Shown here piece by piece: positions 51,788 through 60,628 of a stretch of 64,000 nucleotides of DNA. The notes under the pieces were generated by a model. The model saw only the letters and a program-made list of their open reading frames with translations, had not been told where the DNA came from and did not search any database. Every line of letters starts with the position of its first letter. The first letter of the stretch is position 1. The stretch is from Flavobacterium sp. (GTDB lineage: Bacteria; Bacteroidota; Bacteroidia; Flavobacteriales; Flavobacteriaceae), in the NCBI GenBank assembly GCA_017983975.1, contig JAGOAL010000001.1:1-64000 (forward strand). Reading direction: 5' to 3'. The position numbers and the translations under genes are program-made.

Positions 51788-53605
51788 ATGCCAAAAAACA
51801 AATTCTTTCTATTTAAAAGATTTTTAAGTAAAAGTTTTAGGAAACTTGAAGGAATGATTTTTATTTTGAAATCAGTTCTTACTCCTCGTCAATTCATATA
51901 CTTATCGTGCATTTTAGTTGGTATCTCCTCTGCATTAGCAGTAATTATTTTAAAGTCTTTTGCCCATTGGGTATTCAAATCTTCTCAAAAACTAGATGAA
52001 GTTTTTCATCTTCCTTTTAGCAACAGTACTTTACCTATTATTGGAATTATCATCACTGTAATCATAATCAAAAAAGTACTTGATGGTTCCATTGAAAAAG
52101 GTACGGCTCAAATCATGTATGCTGTGGCAAAAAAACGTGGTATTATGCCTCGAAAACAAATGTTTGCACAAATAATTACAAGCTCGTTTACTGTAGGCAT
52201 GGGAGGTAGTGCCGGATTAGAATCGCCTATTACCATTACAGGAGCGGCTTTTGGTAGTAATTATGCACAAAATTACAGACTTAGTTATAAAGACCGAACA
52301 TTATTATTAGCATGTGGTGTTGCTGCAGGAATAAGCGCGGCTTTTAACGCTCCAATTGCCGGCGTATTATTTGCAATAGAAGTTGTTTTAACCGAAATTA
52401 GCATTACAGCCTTCATTCCAATAATGATTAGTGCTGCCACTGGAGCATTAGTTTCAACAATAATGCTAAATGAAGATGTTTTATTTTCCTTTAAAAAAGT
52501 ACAATTTTTTGATTTTCATAATTTACCCTATTATGTTGTTTTAGGAATTTTAAGCGGTTTTGTTTCCATTAATTATGCACGAACTTTCAGGAAAATTGAA
52601 CATCTTTTTTCCAAATTAAAATTCAACTACATTAACAAAGCATTCTTTGGGGCTGGAATTCTTGGGATATTGATCTTCTTATTTCCTTCTCTATTTGGTG
52701 AAGGGTATGAAAGTATTAAACTATTAGCAGATAATAATCCTGAAAAGTTAGTGCAAAATACTTTTTTTGAACCCTTTAAAGATTCTAAATGGATTCTATT
52801 ACTGTTTGTAAGTGCCACGATGTTAATTAAAGTATATGCAACTAGTTTTACACTTGGGGCTGGAGGTAATGGCGGAAATTTTGCACCTTCTTTATTTGTA
52901 GGATCTTATTTAGGGTTTTGTGTGGCTTATTTCGTTAACATTTTAGGACTATCAAAATTACCTGTTGGAAACTTTACGCTTGTAGGAATGGCAGGAGTAC
53001 TAAGCGGATTATTTCATGCACCATTAACAGCTATATTCCTTATTGCAGAGATTACTGGAGGTTATAACTTAATGGTTCCGTTAATGATTGTATCTTCGGT
53101 AAGTTTTGCTATTTCTAAACGTTTTGAACCCTATTCTTTTGATATCAAAAATTTAGCCGATAAGGGCGAAGTTTTCACCGATAATAGAGACACCAATATT
53201 CTTAATTCTATTGACGTTTCAAAATTAATTCAAACTGATTATCAACCAATTTCATTGAGTAATAGTTTAGAGGAATTGGTACAAAAAATTCAAGAATCAG
53301 ACGAACATTTCTTCCCTGTTTTAGACAATGACAATCATTTAATCGGATTAATTGTATTGAATGACATTCGTCCAATTGTATTTTCAGCATTTAAAGTTAA
53401 ATATACCGCTGTCGAGGAAATAATGCAACCTCCTAAAGAAATCATTTTCTACGATGAAACCTTAGAAACCATAATGGATAAATTTGATACTTCTGATTGT
53501 AAAGTACTCCCCATATTAAAAGATGGAATCTTTCTTGGATTTATCCACAAACATCTCGTATTAGAAAAATACAGACACCGCTTGAAATCTATGATAATTG
53601 AGTAA
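51788..53605 (+). CDS. ClC-family chloride channel or transporter with CBS domains
   Basis: 605 residues. Membrane core (about 35-450) carrying the ClC ion-path motifs GMGGSAGLESPI (GxEGP-like, with Leu in place of Arg/Lys) and GAGGNGGNFAPSLFVG (GxFxP region). CBS-pair domain at the C-terminus (about 470-600; PISLSNSLEELVQKI, EIIFYDETLETIMDKF). It exchanges or conducts Cl-/H+ or another anion; the CBS pair probably senses nucleotides. Single gene. Confidence 0.92.
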   Translation: MPKNKFFLFKRFLSKSFRKLEGMIFILKSVLTPRQFIYLSCILVGISSALAVIILKSFAHWVFKSSQKLDEVFHLPFSNSTLPIIGIIITVIIIKKVLDGSIEKGTAQIMYAVAKKRGIMPRKQMFAQIITSSFTVGMGGSAGLESPITITGAAFGSNYAQNYRLSYKDRTLLLACGVAAGISAAFNAPIAGVLFAIEVVLTEISITAFIPIMISAATGALVSTIMLNEDVLFSFKKVQFFDFHNLPYYVVLGILSGFVSINYARTFRKIEHLFSKLKFNYINKAFFGAGILGILIFLFPSLFGEGYESIKLLADNNPEKLVQNTFFEPFKDSKWILLLFVSATMLIKVYATSFTLGAGGNGGNFAPSLFVGSYLGFCVAYFVNILGLSKLPVGNFTLVGMAGVLSGLFHAPLTAIFLIAEITGGYNLMVPLMIVSSVSFAISKRFEPYSFDIKNLADKGEVFTDNRDTNILNSIDVSKLIQTDYQPISLSNSLEELVQKIQESDEHFFPVLDNDNHLIGLIVLNDIRPIVFSAFKVKYTAVEEIMQPPKEIIFYDETLETIMDKFDTSDCKVLPILKDGIFLGFIHKHLVLEKYRHRLKSMIIE

Positions 53606-53708
53606 ACCAAGTACAAGAACTAATTAAGCTCAATTACAAGGTAAATTCCAATAACTAAAATTCCAAATTCCAACATCTAAACATATAAAATCAATTGTCA
53701 AAAATTTA

Positions 53709-53746
53709 AATATCGGATAAAATATTTTTTTATTTTATCCGATATT
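53709..53746. promoter_or_regulatory. Operator-like inverted repeat before the Fic gene
   Basis: Perfect inverted repeat with core arms TATCGGATAAAATA (53711-53724) and TATTTTATCCGATA (53731-53744), extending to 16 bp per arm, separated by six T. It covers the -33 region of the promoter core TACCTTTG (53749-53756). Such placement fits a repressor site. Confidence 0.7.
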
Positions 53747-53748
53747 AA

Positions 53749-53756
53749 TACCTTTG
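53749..53756 (+). promoter_or_regulatory. Promoter core of the Fic gene
   Basis: TACCTTTG matches TAnnTTTG, 19 nt before the start codon; the upstream region is occupied by the inverted repeat. Confidence 0.6.
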
Positions 53757-53775
53757 TGGTTGAAATATAAAAACC

Positions 53776-54738
53776 ATGTGGAATATTGATCTATCATATC
53801 GAAAAGAATTTCAATCAACTTTCGAAAGATTGTATGATAAACTCGCTGTGCTCAATCAAAACAGACCACTTCCCTATTCGGCAATTTCAAAAATTAAAGA
53901 ATCCCTTTCAATTGAATGGACTTATAATTCTAATAGTATTGAAGGTAACACGCTTTCACTTCGAGAAACACAAATGGTGCTTCAAGATGGTATCACTGTG
54001 AAAGGAAAATCATTGAGAGAGCATTTTGAAGTAAAAAATCACGAGCACGCCATTAATTATTTGTATCAAATTATTAATGATGATTACATCCTTAGAAGTA
54101 TTGATATTTTGTCGCTTCATGGTTTGGTATTAAGAACAATTGAAGATGATTTTGCGGGAAGAATTAGAAACGCTGGCGTAAGAATTACTGGTGCAAATTT
54201 CATTCCTCCAAATGCTAATAAAGTTTCTGATTTATTAGATGAATTGATTCAGTTTGTAAACGAAAATCCGTTGCAATTGAATGATATTGAATTGGCTACA
54301 ATATTTCATCATAAATTGGTTTGGATCCATCCTTTTTTTGATGGAAACGGAAGAACCGTTCGTTTAGCAATGAATTTATTACTCATGCGAAAAGGATTTC
54401 CACCGGCCATCATATTAAAAAATGATAGAAAAAAATATTACGACGCTTTAAACCAAGCTAATAATGGTAATTATCAAAAGTTAACGTTATTAATGTGCCA
54501 AGCTTTAGAACGTTCTGTTAATATATATTTAACATCTATTCCAAGTGATGATGATGAAGATTATCAATCGATTACAAGCATTGTTAGTGAGCCTAATACA
54601 CCTTACAGTCAAGAATATGTTAGTTTATTAGCAAGGCAAGGCAAAATTGATGCTTATAAAGAAGGTAGAAATTGGGTAACCACAAAAAAAGCCATCAACG
54701 ATTACATCAATAATAGACAAAGAAAGCGTTTACTTTAA
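53776..54738 (+). CDS. Fic family protein with C-terminal DNA-binding segment
   Basis: 320 residues. Fic core motif HPFFDGNGRTVR (His185-Arg196); Fic proteins usually transfer AMP to a target protein. The inhibitory-helix motif [S/T]xxxE[G/N] is in the N-terminus (S52, E56, G57 in NSNSIEGNTL), so the enzyme is of the self-inhibited type. The C-terminus (about 270-320; VSLLARQGKIDAYKEGRNWV) looks like an excisionase/MerR-type helix-turn-helix. Together with the inverted repeat at the promoter this suggests self-regulation. No separate antitoxin gene is present. Confidence 0.92.
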   Translation: MWNIDLSYRKEFQSTFERLYDKLAVLNQNRPLPYSAISKIKESLSIEWTYNSNSIEGNTLSLRETQMVLQDGITVKGKSLREHFEVKNHEHAINYLYQIINDDYILRSIDILSLHGLVLRTIEDDFAGRIRNAGVRITGANFIPPNANKVSDLLDELIQFVNENPLQLNDIELATIFHHKLVWIHPFFDGNGRTVRLAMNLLLMRKGFPPAIILKNDRKKYYDALNQANNGNYQKLTLLMCQALERSVNIYLTSIPSDDDEDYQSITSIVSEPNTPYSQEYVSLLARQGKIDAYKEGRNWVTTKKAINDYINNRQRKRLL

Positions 54739-54821
54739 TGCTTTCTTTTTTTATTTTTCTTCGCATTTGTTTACTATAAAAATCGTTTTGAAATCAGTAT
54801 CTTTGCGTTTTGCCATAAATT

Positions 54822-57656
54822 ATGCAACACACAACTGAAGAAACTATCGAAATTATTGGAGCTAGAGCCCATAATCTTAAAAATATTGACGTATCCATTC
54901 CGCGTGAAAAACTAGTAGTAATTACTGGACTTTCGGGTTCTGGTAAATCATCATTGGCTTTTGATACCATTTATGCCGAAGGACAACGAAGATATATCGA
55001 AACGTTTTCTGCTTATGCTCGTCAATTTTTGGGTGGATTAGAGCGTCCTGATGTGGATAAAATCGACGGACTTTCGCCAGTAATTGCTATTGAACAAAAA
55101 ACCACCAGTAAATCGCCACGATCAACTGTTGGTACTATTACAGAAATTTACGATTTCTTACGTTTGTTATATGCTAGAGGAGCTGATGCTTTCAGTTATA
55201 ATACGGGCGAAAAAATGATTTCTTATTCGGATGACCAAATTAAGTCACTGATTTTAGAAGATTTTAACGGAAAACGAATTTCTATTTTAGCACCTGTTGT
55301 TCGTTCTCGTAAAGGACATTATCGTGAATTATTTGAACAAATTGCCAAGCAAGGTTTCTTAAAAGTTCGGGTGAATGGTCAAATTCGGAATTTAGAATTT
55401 GGCATGAAAGTCGATCGATACAAAACGCATGATATTGAAATTGTAATCGATAGAATGGCTATTGATACCGAAGAAGATACTGATAAACGTTTATCGGAAA
55501 GTATTAAAACTGCAATGTATCATGGTGAAGACGTAATGATGGTAATCGAGCAAGAGAGTCAAGAAGTGCGCTTTTATAGTCGTAATTTGATGTGTCCAAC
55601 TTCCGGAATTTCATATCCAAATCCTGAACCCAATAATTTTTCATTCAATTCTCCAAAAGGTGCTTGTCCTTGTTGTAACGGATTAGGAACTGTAAACGAA
55701 ATAAACTTGCAGAAAATTATCCCTAATCCGAAATCATCGATTAAAAATGGTGGTTTTGCCCCTTTGGGTGAATATAAAAGTTCTTGGATTTTCAAACAAT
55801 TGGAAATTATTGCTCAAAAATATGATTTCAAAATAACTGATGCTATTGAGGATATTCCGAAAGAAGCCATGGAAATGATTTTGTATGGTGGAAACGAAAA
55901 ATTCTCTGTTGTATCAAAGGTTATGGGAATTACTAAAGATTATAAAATAGATTTTGAAGGGATTTCAAACTTCATTAAAAATCAATACGATAATTCCGAT
56001 TCGGCAAGCATTAAACGTTGGGCAAAAGAATTTATGGACGAAAATAATTGTCCAGATTGCGAAGGTACACGTTTGAGAAAAGAATCTTTATACTTTAAAT
56101 TAAATGGAAAAAATATTGGCGAATTGGTACAAATGGATATCGCCGAATTATCTAAATGGTTTGCTGATTTAGACCAACATTTATCTGAAAAACAAAAGGT
56201 TATAGCTGTTGAAGTGGTTAAAGAAATTACCGCACGCTTGCAATTTTTGTTAGACGTAGGTTTAAATTATTTATCATTAAACCGAAGTTCAAAATCACTT
56301 TCTGGTGGTGAAGCACAACGCATTCGATTGGCAACGCAAATTGGTTCGCAATTGGTTGGGGTTTTGTATATTTTAGACGAACCAAGTATCGGTTTACACC
56401 AAAGAGATAACGAGCGTTTGATAAAATCATTAGAAAGTTTACGCGATATTGGCAACTCTGTAATTGTAGTAGAACACGACAAAGACATGATAGAACGTGC
56501 AGATTATGTGATTGATATTGGTCCGAAAGCAGGTCGTTTTGGCGGACAAATCATTAGTAAAGGCACACCTACAGAATTATTGAAAGAAGATACGATTACC
56601 GCACAATATTTGAATGGTAAAATGAAGATTGAAGTGCCAACAACACGTAGAGAAGGCAACGGAAAATCCATTAAATTATCTGGTGCAACTGGTAATAATT
56701 TAAAAAATGTATCGATTGAAATTCCGTTAGGAAAATTAGTTTGTGTTACCGGAGTTTCGGGAAGTGGAAAATCTACTTTGATAAACGAAACCTTGTATCC
56801 GATATTGAACGCGCATTTTTTCAATGCGGTAAAAAAACCACAACCTTACAAAAAAATCGAAGGTTTAGCACATATTGATAAAGTTATCGACATCGACCAA
56901 AGTCCGATTGGAAGAACGCCTCGATCCAATCCAGCGACATACACCGATGTTTTTTCGGAAATTAGAAGTTTGTACACGCAAACACCCGAAGCAATGATTC
57001 GTGGGTATAAACCAGGAAGATTTAGTTTTAATGTAAAAGGTGGACGTTGTGAAACTTGCGAAGGTTCGGGTGTTAGAACCATAGAAATGAGCTTTTTACC
57101 CGATGTTTATGTGGAATGTGAAACGTGCATGGGAAAACGTTTTAACAGAGAAACATTGGAAATTCGCTACAAAGGAAAATCGATTTCTGATGTATTGAAT
57201 ATGACAGTTGATGAAGCGGTAGAATTCTTTGAAAATATTCCAAAAATTTATCGAAAAGTAAAAACCATTCAAGATGTTGGATTGGGATATATCACCTTAG
57301 GCCAACAAAGTACAACCCTTTCGGGTGGTGAAGCCCAACGAATAAAATTAGCTGGTGAATTGTCTAAAAAAGATACTGGCAATACATTTTATATTTTAGA
57401 CGAACCCACAACGGGTTTACATTTTGAAGATATTCGTGTATTAATGGATGTTATAAATGTGTTGGTTGATAAGGGAAATACGGTTTTAATCATCGAACAC
57501 AATTTAGATGTCGTAAAATTAGCCGATTATGTAATTGACATTGGCTATGAAGGTGGAAAAGGTGGCGGAGAAGTGGTTGCAAAAGGAACTCCGGAAGAAA
57601 TTATAAAAAATAAAAAAAGCTACACAGCACAGTTTTTGAAAAAAGAATTATCTTAG
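54822..57656 (+). CDS. uvrA: Excinuclease ABC subunit UvrA
   Basis: 944 residues. Two ABC ATPase halves: Walker [13 protein letters not shown] (about 36) and [12 protein letters not shown] (about 645), signatures [14 protein letters not shown] and [14 protein letters not shown], Walker [14 protein letters not shown] and [13 protein letters not shown]. Zinc fingers in [16 protein letters not shown] and [17 protein letters not shown]. Damage recognition for nucleotide excision repair. A LOG gene follows 32 nt downstream. Confidence 0.98.
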   Translation: MQHTTEETIEIIGARAHNLKNIDVSIPREKLVVITGLSGSGKSSLAFDTIYAEGQRRYIETFSAYARQFLGGLERPDVDKIDGLSPVIAIEQKTTSKSPRSTVGTITEIYDFLRLLYARGADAFSYNTGEKMISYSDDQIKSLILEDFNGKRISILAPVVRSRKGHYRELFEQIAKQGFLKVRVNGQIRNLEFGMKVDRYKTHDIEIVIDRMAIDTEEDTDKRLSESIKTAMYHGEDVMMVIEQESQEVRFYSRNLMCPTSGISYPNPEPNNFSFNSPKGACPCCNGLGTVNEINLQKIIPNPKSSIKNGGFAPLGEYKSSWIFKQLEIIAQKYDFKITDAIEDIPKEAMEMILYGGNEKFSVVSKVMGITKDYKIDFEGISNFIKNQYDNSDSASIKRWAKEFMDENNCPDCEGTRLRKESLYFKLNGKNIGELVQMDIAELSKWFADLDQHLSEKQKVIAVEVVKEITARLQFLLDVGLNYLSLNRSSKSLSGGEAQRIRLATQIGSQLVGVLYILDEPSIGLHQRDNERLIKSLESLRDIGNSVIVVEHDKDMIERADYVIDIGPKAGRFGGQIISKGTPTELLKEDTITAQYLNGKMKIEVPTTRREGNGKSIKLSGATGNNLKNVSIEIPLGKLVCVTGVSGSGKSTLINETLYPILNAHFFNAVKKPQPYKKIEGLAHIDKVIDIDQSPIGRTPRSNPATYTDVFSEIRSLYTQTPEAMIRGYKPGRFSFNVKGGRCETCEGSGVRTIEMSFLPDVYVECETCMGKRFNRETLEIRYKGKSISDVLNMTVDEAVEFFENIPKIYRKVKTIQDVGLGYITLGQQSTTLSGGEAQRIKLAGELSKKDTGNTFYILDEPTTGLHFEDIRVLMDVINVLVDKGNTVLIIEHNLDVVKLADYVIDIGYEGGKGGGEVVAKGTPEEIIKNKKSYTAQFLKKELS

Positions 57657-57688
57657 TAAGCTTTTTTAAAAATTAAAACGAAACGAAT

Positions 57689-58414
57689 ATGGCAGCAGAT
57701 CAATACGAAAACGACGATCACAGAATACAAGAAAAATTCAAGCAAAAAACTTGGAACGAAATACGCTCAAACGATTCTTGGGCCATTTTTAAAATCATGT
57801 CTGAGTTTGTTAATGGTTATGAAACCATGGGAAGAATAGGTCCTTGTGTGTCAATTTTTGGTTCAGCAAGAACAAAACCAGAAGATAAATATTATTTATT
57901 AGCCGAAAAAATTGCCTATAAAATTAGTAAAGCAGGTTATGGTGTAATTACTGGCGGCGGTCCTGGAATTATGGAAGCTGGAAATAAAGGAGCACATCAT
58001 GGCGGCGGAACTTCGGTTGGTTTAAATATTGAATTACCTTTTGAGCAACACTTCAATCCGTATATCGATAAAGACAAAAACTTAAATTTTGATTACTTCT
58101 TTGTAAGAAAAGTTATGTTTGTAAAATATTCACAAGGTTTTGTAGTAATGCCAGGAGGTTTTGGAACTTTAGACGAATTATTTGAAGCCGTAACTTTAAT
58201 TCAAACAAAGAAAATTGGAAAATTCCCCATTATTTTAGTGGGAACTGAATTTTGGTCGGGTTTATTAGATTGGATTAAAACGGTTATGATTGACAAATTG
58301 AAAAATGCAAATCCAGATGATTTAAACCTCATTAAAGTGGTTGACTCAGAAGATGAAGTATTAGAAGCGTTAGACAACTTCTATAAAAAATACAATTTAT
58401 CACCTAATTTCTAA
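57689..58414 (+). CDS. LOG family protein (TIGR00730-type nucleotide phosphoribohydrolase)
   Basis: 241 residues. Motif PGGFGTLDELFE (PGGxGTxxE) with the upstream GPGIMEAGNKGAHHGGGTSVGL. The family cleaves 5'-monophosphate nucleosides and includes cytokinin-activating enzymes; the bacterial role is likely nucleotide salvage. Follows uvrA by 32 nt and ends at a bidirectional terminator. Confidence 0.93.
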   Translation: MAADQYENDDHRIQEKFKQKTWNEIRSNDSWAIFKIMSEFVNGYETMGRIGPCVSIFGSARTKPEDKYYLLAEKIAYKISKAGYGVITGGGPGIMEAGNKGAHHGGGTSVGLNIELPFEQHFNPYIDKDKNLNFDYFFVRKVMFVKYSQGFVVMPGGFGTLDELFEAVTLIQTKKIGKFPIILVGTEFWSGLLDWIKTVMIDKLKNANPDDLNLIKVVDSEDEVLEALDNFYKKYNLSPNF

Positions 58415-58415
58415 T

Positions 58416-58446
58416 AAAAAAGTCCTTCAAATCGAAGGACTTTTTT
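58416..58446. terminator. Bidirectional terminator
   Basis: AAAAAGTCCTTC / GAAGGACTTTTT stem between convergent genes (LOG gene and endonuclease gene). Confidence 0.9.
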
Positions 58447-58448
58447 AT

Positions 58449-60470
58449 TTACTTTACAATTATTTTCTTTGTGGTTATTTGTGAGCCATTAGTTATTGTA
58501 ACTAAATACATTCCAGCTTTGCAATTTAAATTCAGTTTTATTTGATTTTCAAATTCGATGCGTTGAATCAACTGACCTGTGAGGGTATAAATTTCCGCAA
58601 TTGCATTACCTTCTAATCCCGATATAATTAAATAATCTTCAGCTGGATTTGGATACACTACAATTTTATTTTGAACGGGATTTTGTGTTGTTAAACTTGC
58701 TGACCAAGGTTGCCCAAAATTAGCTCCAAAAATATAATTCGCTAAAAGAGGATGATCAATAAATGGGTTGCGATTCATTTGCCAAGTATAAATGTAATTA
58801 TTTCGATTCATTTCAAAATCATCTCTTGGATCTGTTGTATTCCAGTTGAGTAAAGTTGCTAAATCGCCAATATTTCCTGAAGCGGTTGTTGTACTTGGTA
58901 AGTATTCACTTGGATCACCATTTACAACATTCAATCCATTAAAACGAACTGCCATATAAAACAAAGCACGTGCTACATCTCCATGCCACGAACCTTGTGT
59001 ATTAGAAGGTCCGGCGTAAACTGTTGGAGAAGTTACTGTACCATAATTTTTATTATTTCGAGAAGAATTTTCTTGGCCATTTTCAACCCGAATATGATGT
59101 GCATCAGAAACACCATCTACAACCGAAGCTGCGCTTGTTGAACTCCAAAAATTAATACCATCAGCTGAATCATTGCTGGATACTTCAAACCCACCTCTTG
59201 ATTGACAAAAAATGTGTTCTCGATTCCATTTTCCTACAATACTACTTCCCACTTGTTGATCTATTTTTGCCATCGGAGACTCAATATACATACACCAAAC
59301 TTGGTTTGAATTGGCTGGATTTTGATCTGCAGTTCGAATAATATCCCAAATATCGGCATAACTATGTAACCTAACTACCGAAGGATTTGCAATAATGTCT
59401 TGAACGGCTTGTTTTAATGCGACACCTGATAATCCTTCCAAAGAATCATAATAACCAGATGGAATGGTAGGCGAAACATTACCATATGTAGGATTTAACG
59501 GAGTGCCAAAATTTTGAACAATAAAATCATTATCATAAATACGAATGAAAATATTATCATTGTTTTTTACATAACCCGTTGGCAAAGTAGATAAAACAAG
59601 ATGTGTTTCTTCATCACCTTCAAATACAAGATCATCCGTTAAATTAATTATGGTTGAAGCAGATGAAGTTCCAGACAAAATAGTAACTGTTACAACTCCT
59701 GTGGTAGCATTAACATTTGTACCTGAATAATCTGCAATTGTAAAATTTCCTTCTTGTAAAGTAAATGTAAACACAAGATTAGAAGTAACGGGTGCTGTGG
59801 TAGTAAATTGAATTGTAATTTGTTCGCCTTCAATAAAATTATCAGCAATCATTGAAGTTGATAAATAATTGAGGGTAACTCCACTTCCATCATTATTAAC
59901 ACCTGGTGTTGGTGCCTTTACTTCATAAGTACCATCATTTTTACGCTGAATTGACTTTGAGACAGAATTGGTTGTTTCAATATCTGCTGTACTTACCGTA
60001 AGGTTTAAAAGTGCCATTAAATTTGTGGCTACGGTAGTATTACTATTTGAATAAGCAATTGCATCTACTAAATTTGTAGTTGTAGCAGTAGTCCCAGTTG
60101 ATGTGGTGTTTGGAAAATCAGTTGCGTTACCAAGATACAATGCAACGACATCAGGTCCATTTTGTATTTTATTGTTTGGAATAGTTCCAATGGGTGATGG
60201 TGAAACTAAAATATTCCCAAAATGTGCAATACCATTTGCATCAGTAGTAAAACCATCTAAATCATAAGCATAATAGCTTGCTGTATTCGATTCATTAAAA
60301 AAAACAAGTACATAACCGTTTAAGGAAAAATTAGGAACGTTTGATTTCAACTCTACGAACTCTCTAACATCACTACCAGGATTGTCGGCATCAAGTTCAT
60401 TAATAAAAACTTGTGCAGAAGAAAAATATCCGGTTAATAAAAAAATAGCCCACAAAATTCGATATAACAT
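58449..60470 (-). CDS. Secreted endonuclease I with T9SS sorting domain
   Basis: 673 residues. Signal peptide (MLYRILWAIFLLTGYFSSAQ), an N-terminal lamin-tail-like domain (VFINELDADNPGSDVREFVE), a Calx-beta-like central part (about 230-330), then an endonuclease I domain with the metal-site region VGKWNREHIFCQSRGGFEVS and DAHHIRVENGQENSSRNNKN. The C-terminal IVVYPNPAEDYLIISGLEGN then AGMYLVTITNGSQITTKKII is a type A T9SS sorting domain. Exported across the outer membrane to degrade DNA or RNA; PorQ is encoded in the same window. Confidence 0.93.
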   Translation of the reverse strand: MLYRILWAIFLLTGYFSSAQVFINELDADNPGSDVREFVELKSNVPNFSLNGYVLVFFNESNTASYYAYDLDGFTTDANGIAHFGNILVSPSPIGTIPNNKIQNGPDVVALYLGNATDFPNTTSTGTTATTTNLVDAIAYSNSNTTVATNLMALLNLTVSTADIETTNSVSKSIQRKNDGTYEVKAPTPGVNNDGSGVTLNYLSTSMIADNFIEGEQITIQFTTTAPVTSNLVFTFTLQEGNFTIADYSGTNVNATTGVVTVTILSGTSSASTIINLTDDLVFEGDEETHLVLSTLPTGYVKNNDNIFIRIYDNDFIVQNFGTPLNPTYGNVSPTIPSGYYDSLEGLSGVALKQAVQDIIANPSVVRLHSYADIWDIIRTADQNPANSNQVWCMYIESPMAKIDQQVGSSIVGKWNREHIFCQSRGGFEVSSNDSADGINFWSSTSAASVVDGVSDAHHIRVENGQENSSRNNKNYGTVTSPTVYAGPSNTQGSWHGDVARALFYMAVRFNGLNVVNGDPSEYLPSTTTASGNIGDLATLLNWNTTDPRDDFEMNRNNYIYTWQMNRNPFIDHPLLANYIFGANFGQPWSASLTTQNPVQNKIVVYPNPAEDYLIISGLEGNAIAEIYTLTGQLIQRIEFENQIKLNLNCKAGMYLVTITNGSQITTKKIIVK

Positions 60471-60628
60471 ATTGTATTATTTTTTATCAAAGATACCTAT
60501 TTTTAACAAATTTTTATTCAAAACAAGGGAATACCTGAAATATTAAGGTGTCTTTAAGACTTCATATAGTTGTTTTTAACTATTTTTATAAAATATTTGT
60601 TGATATTAAAAACACTTCTACATATTGT

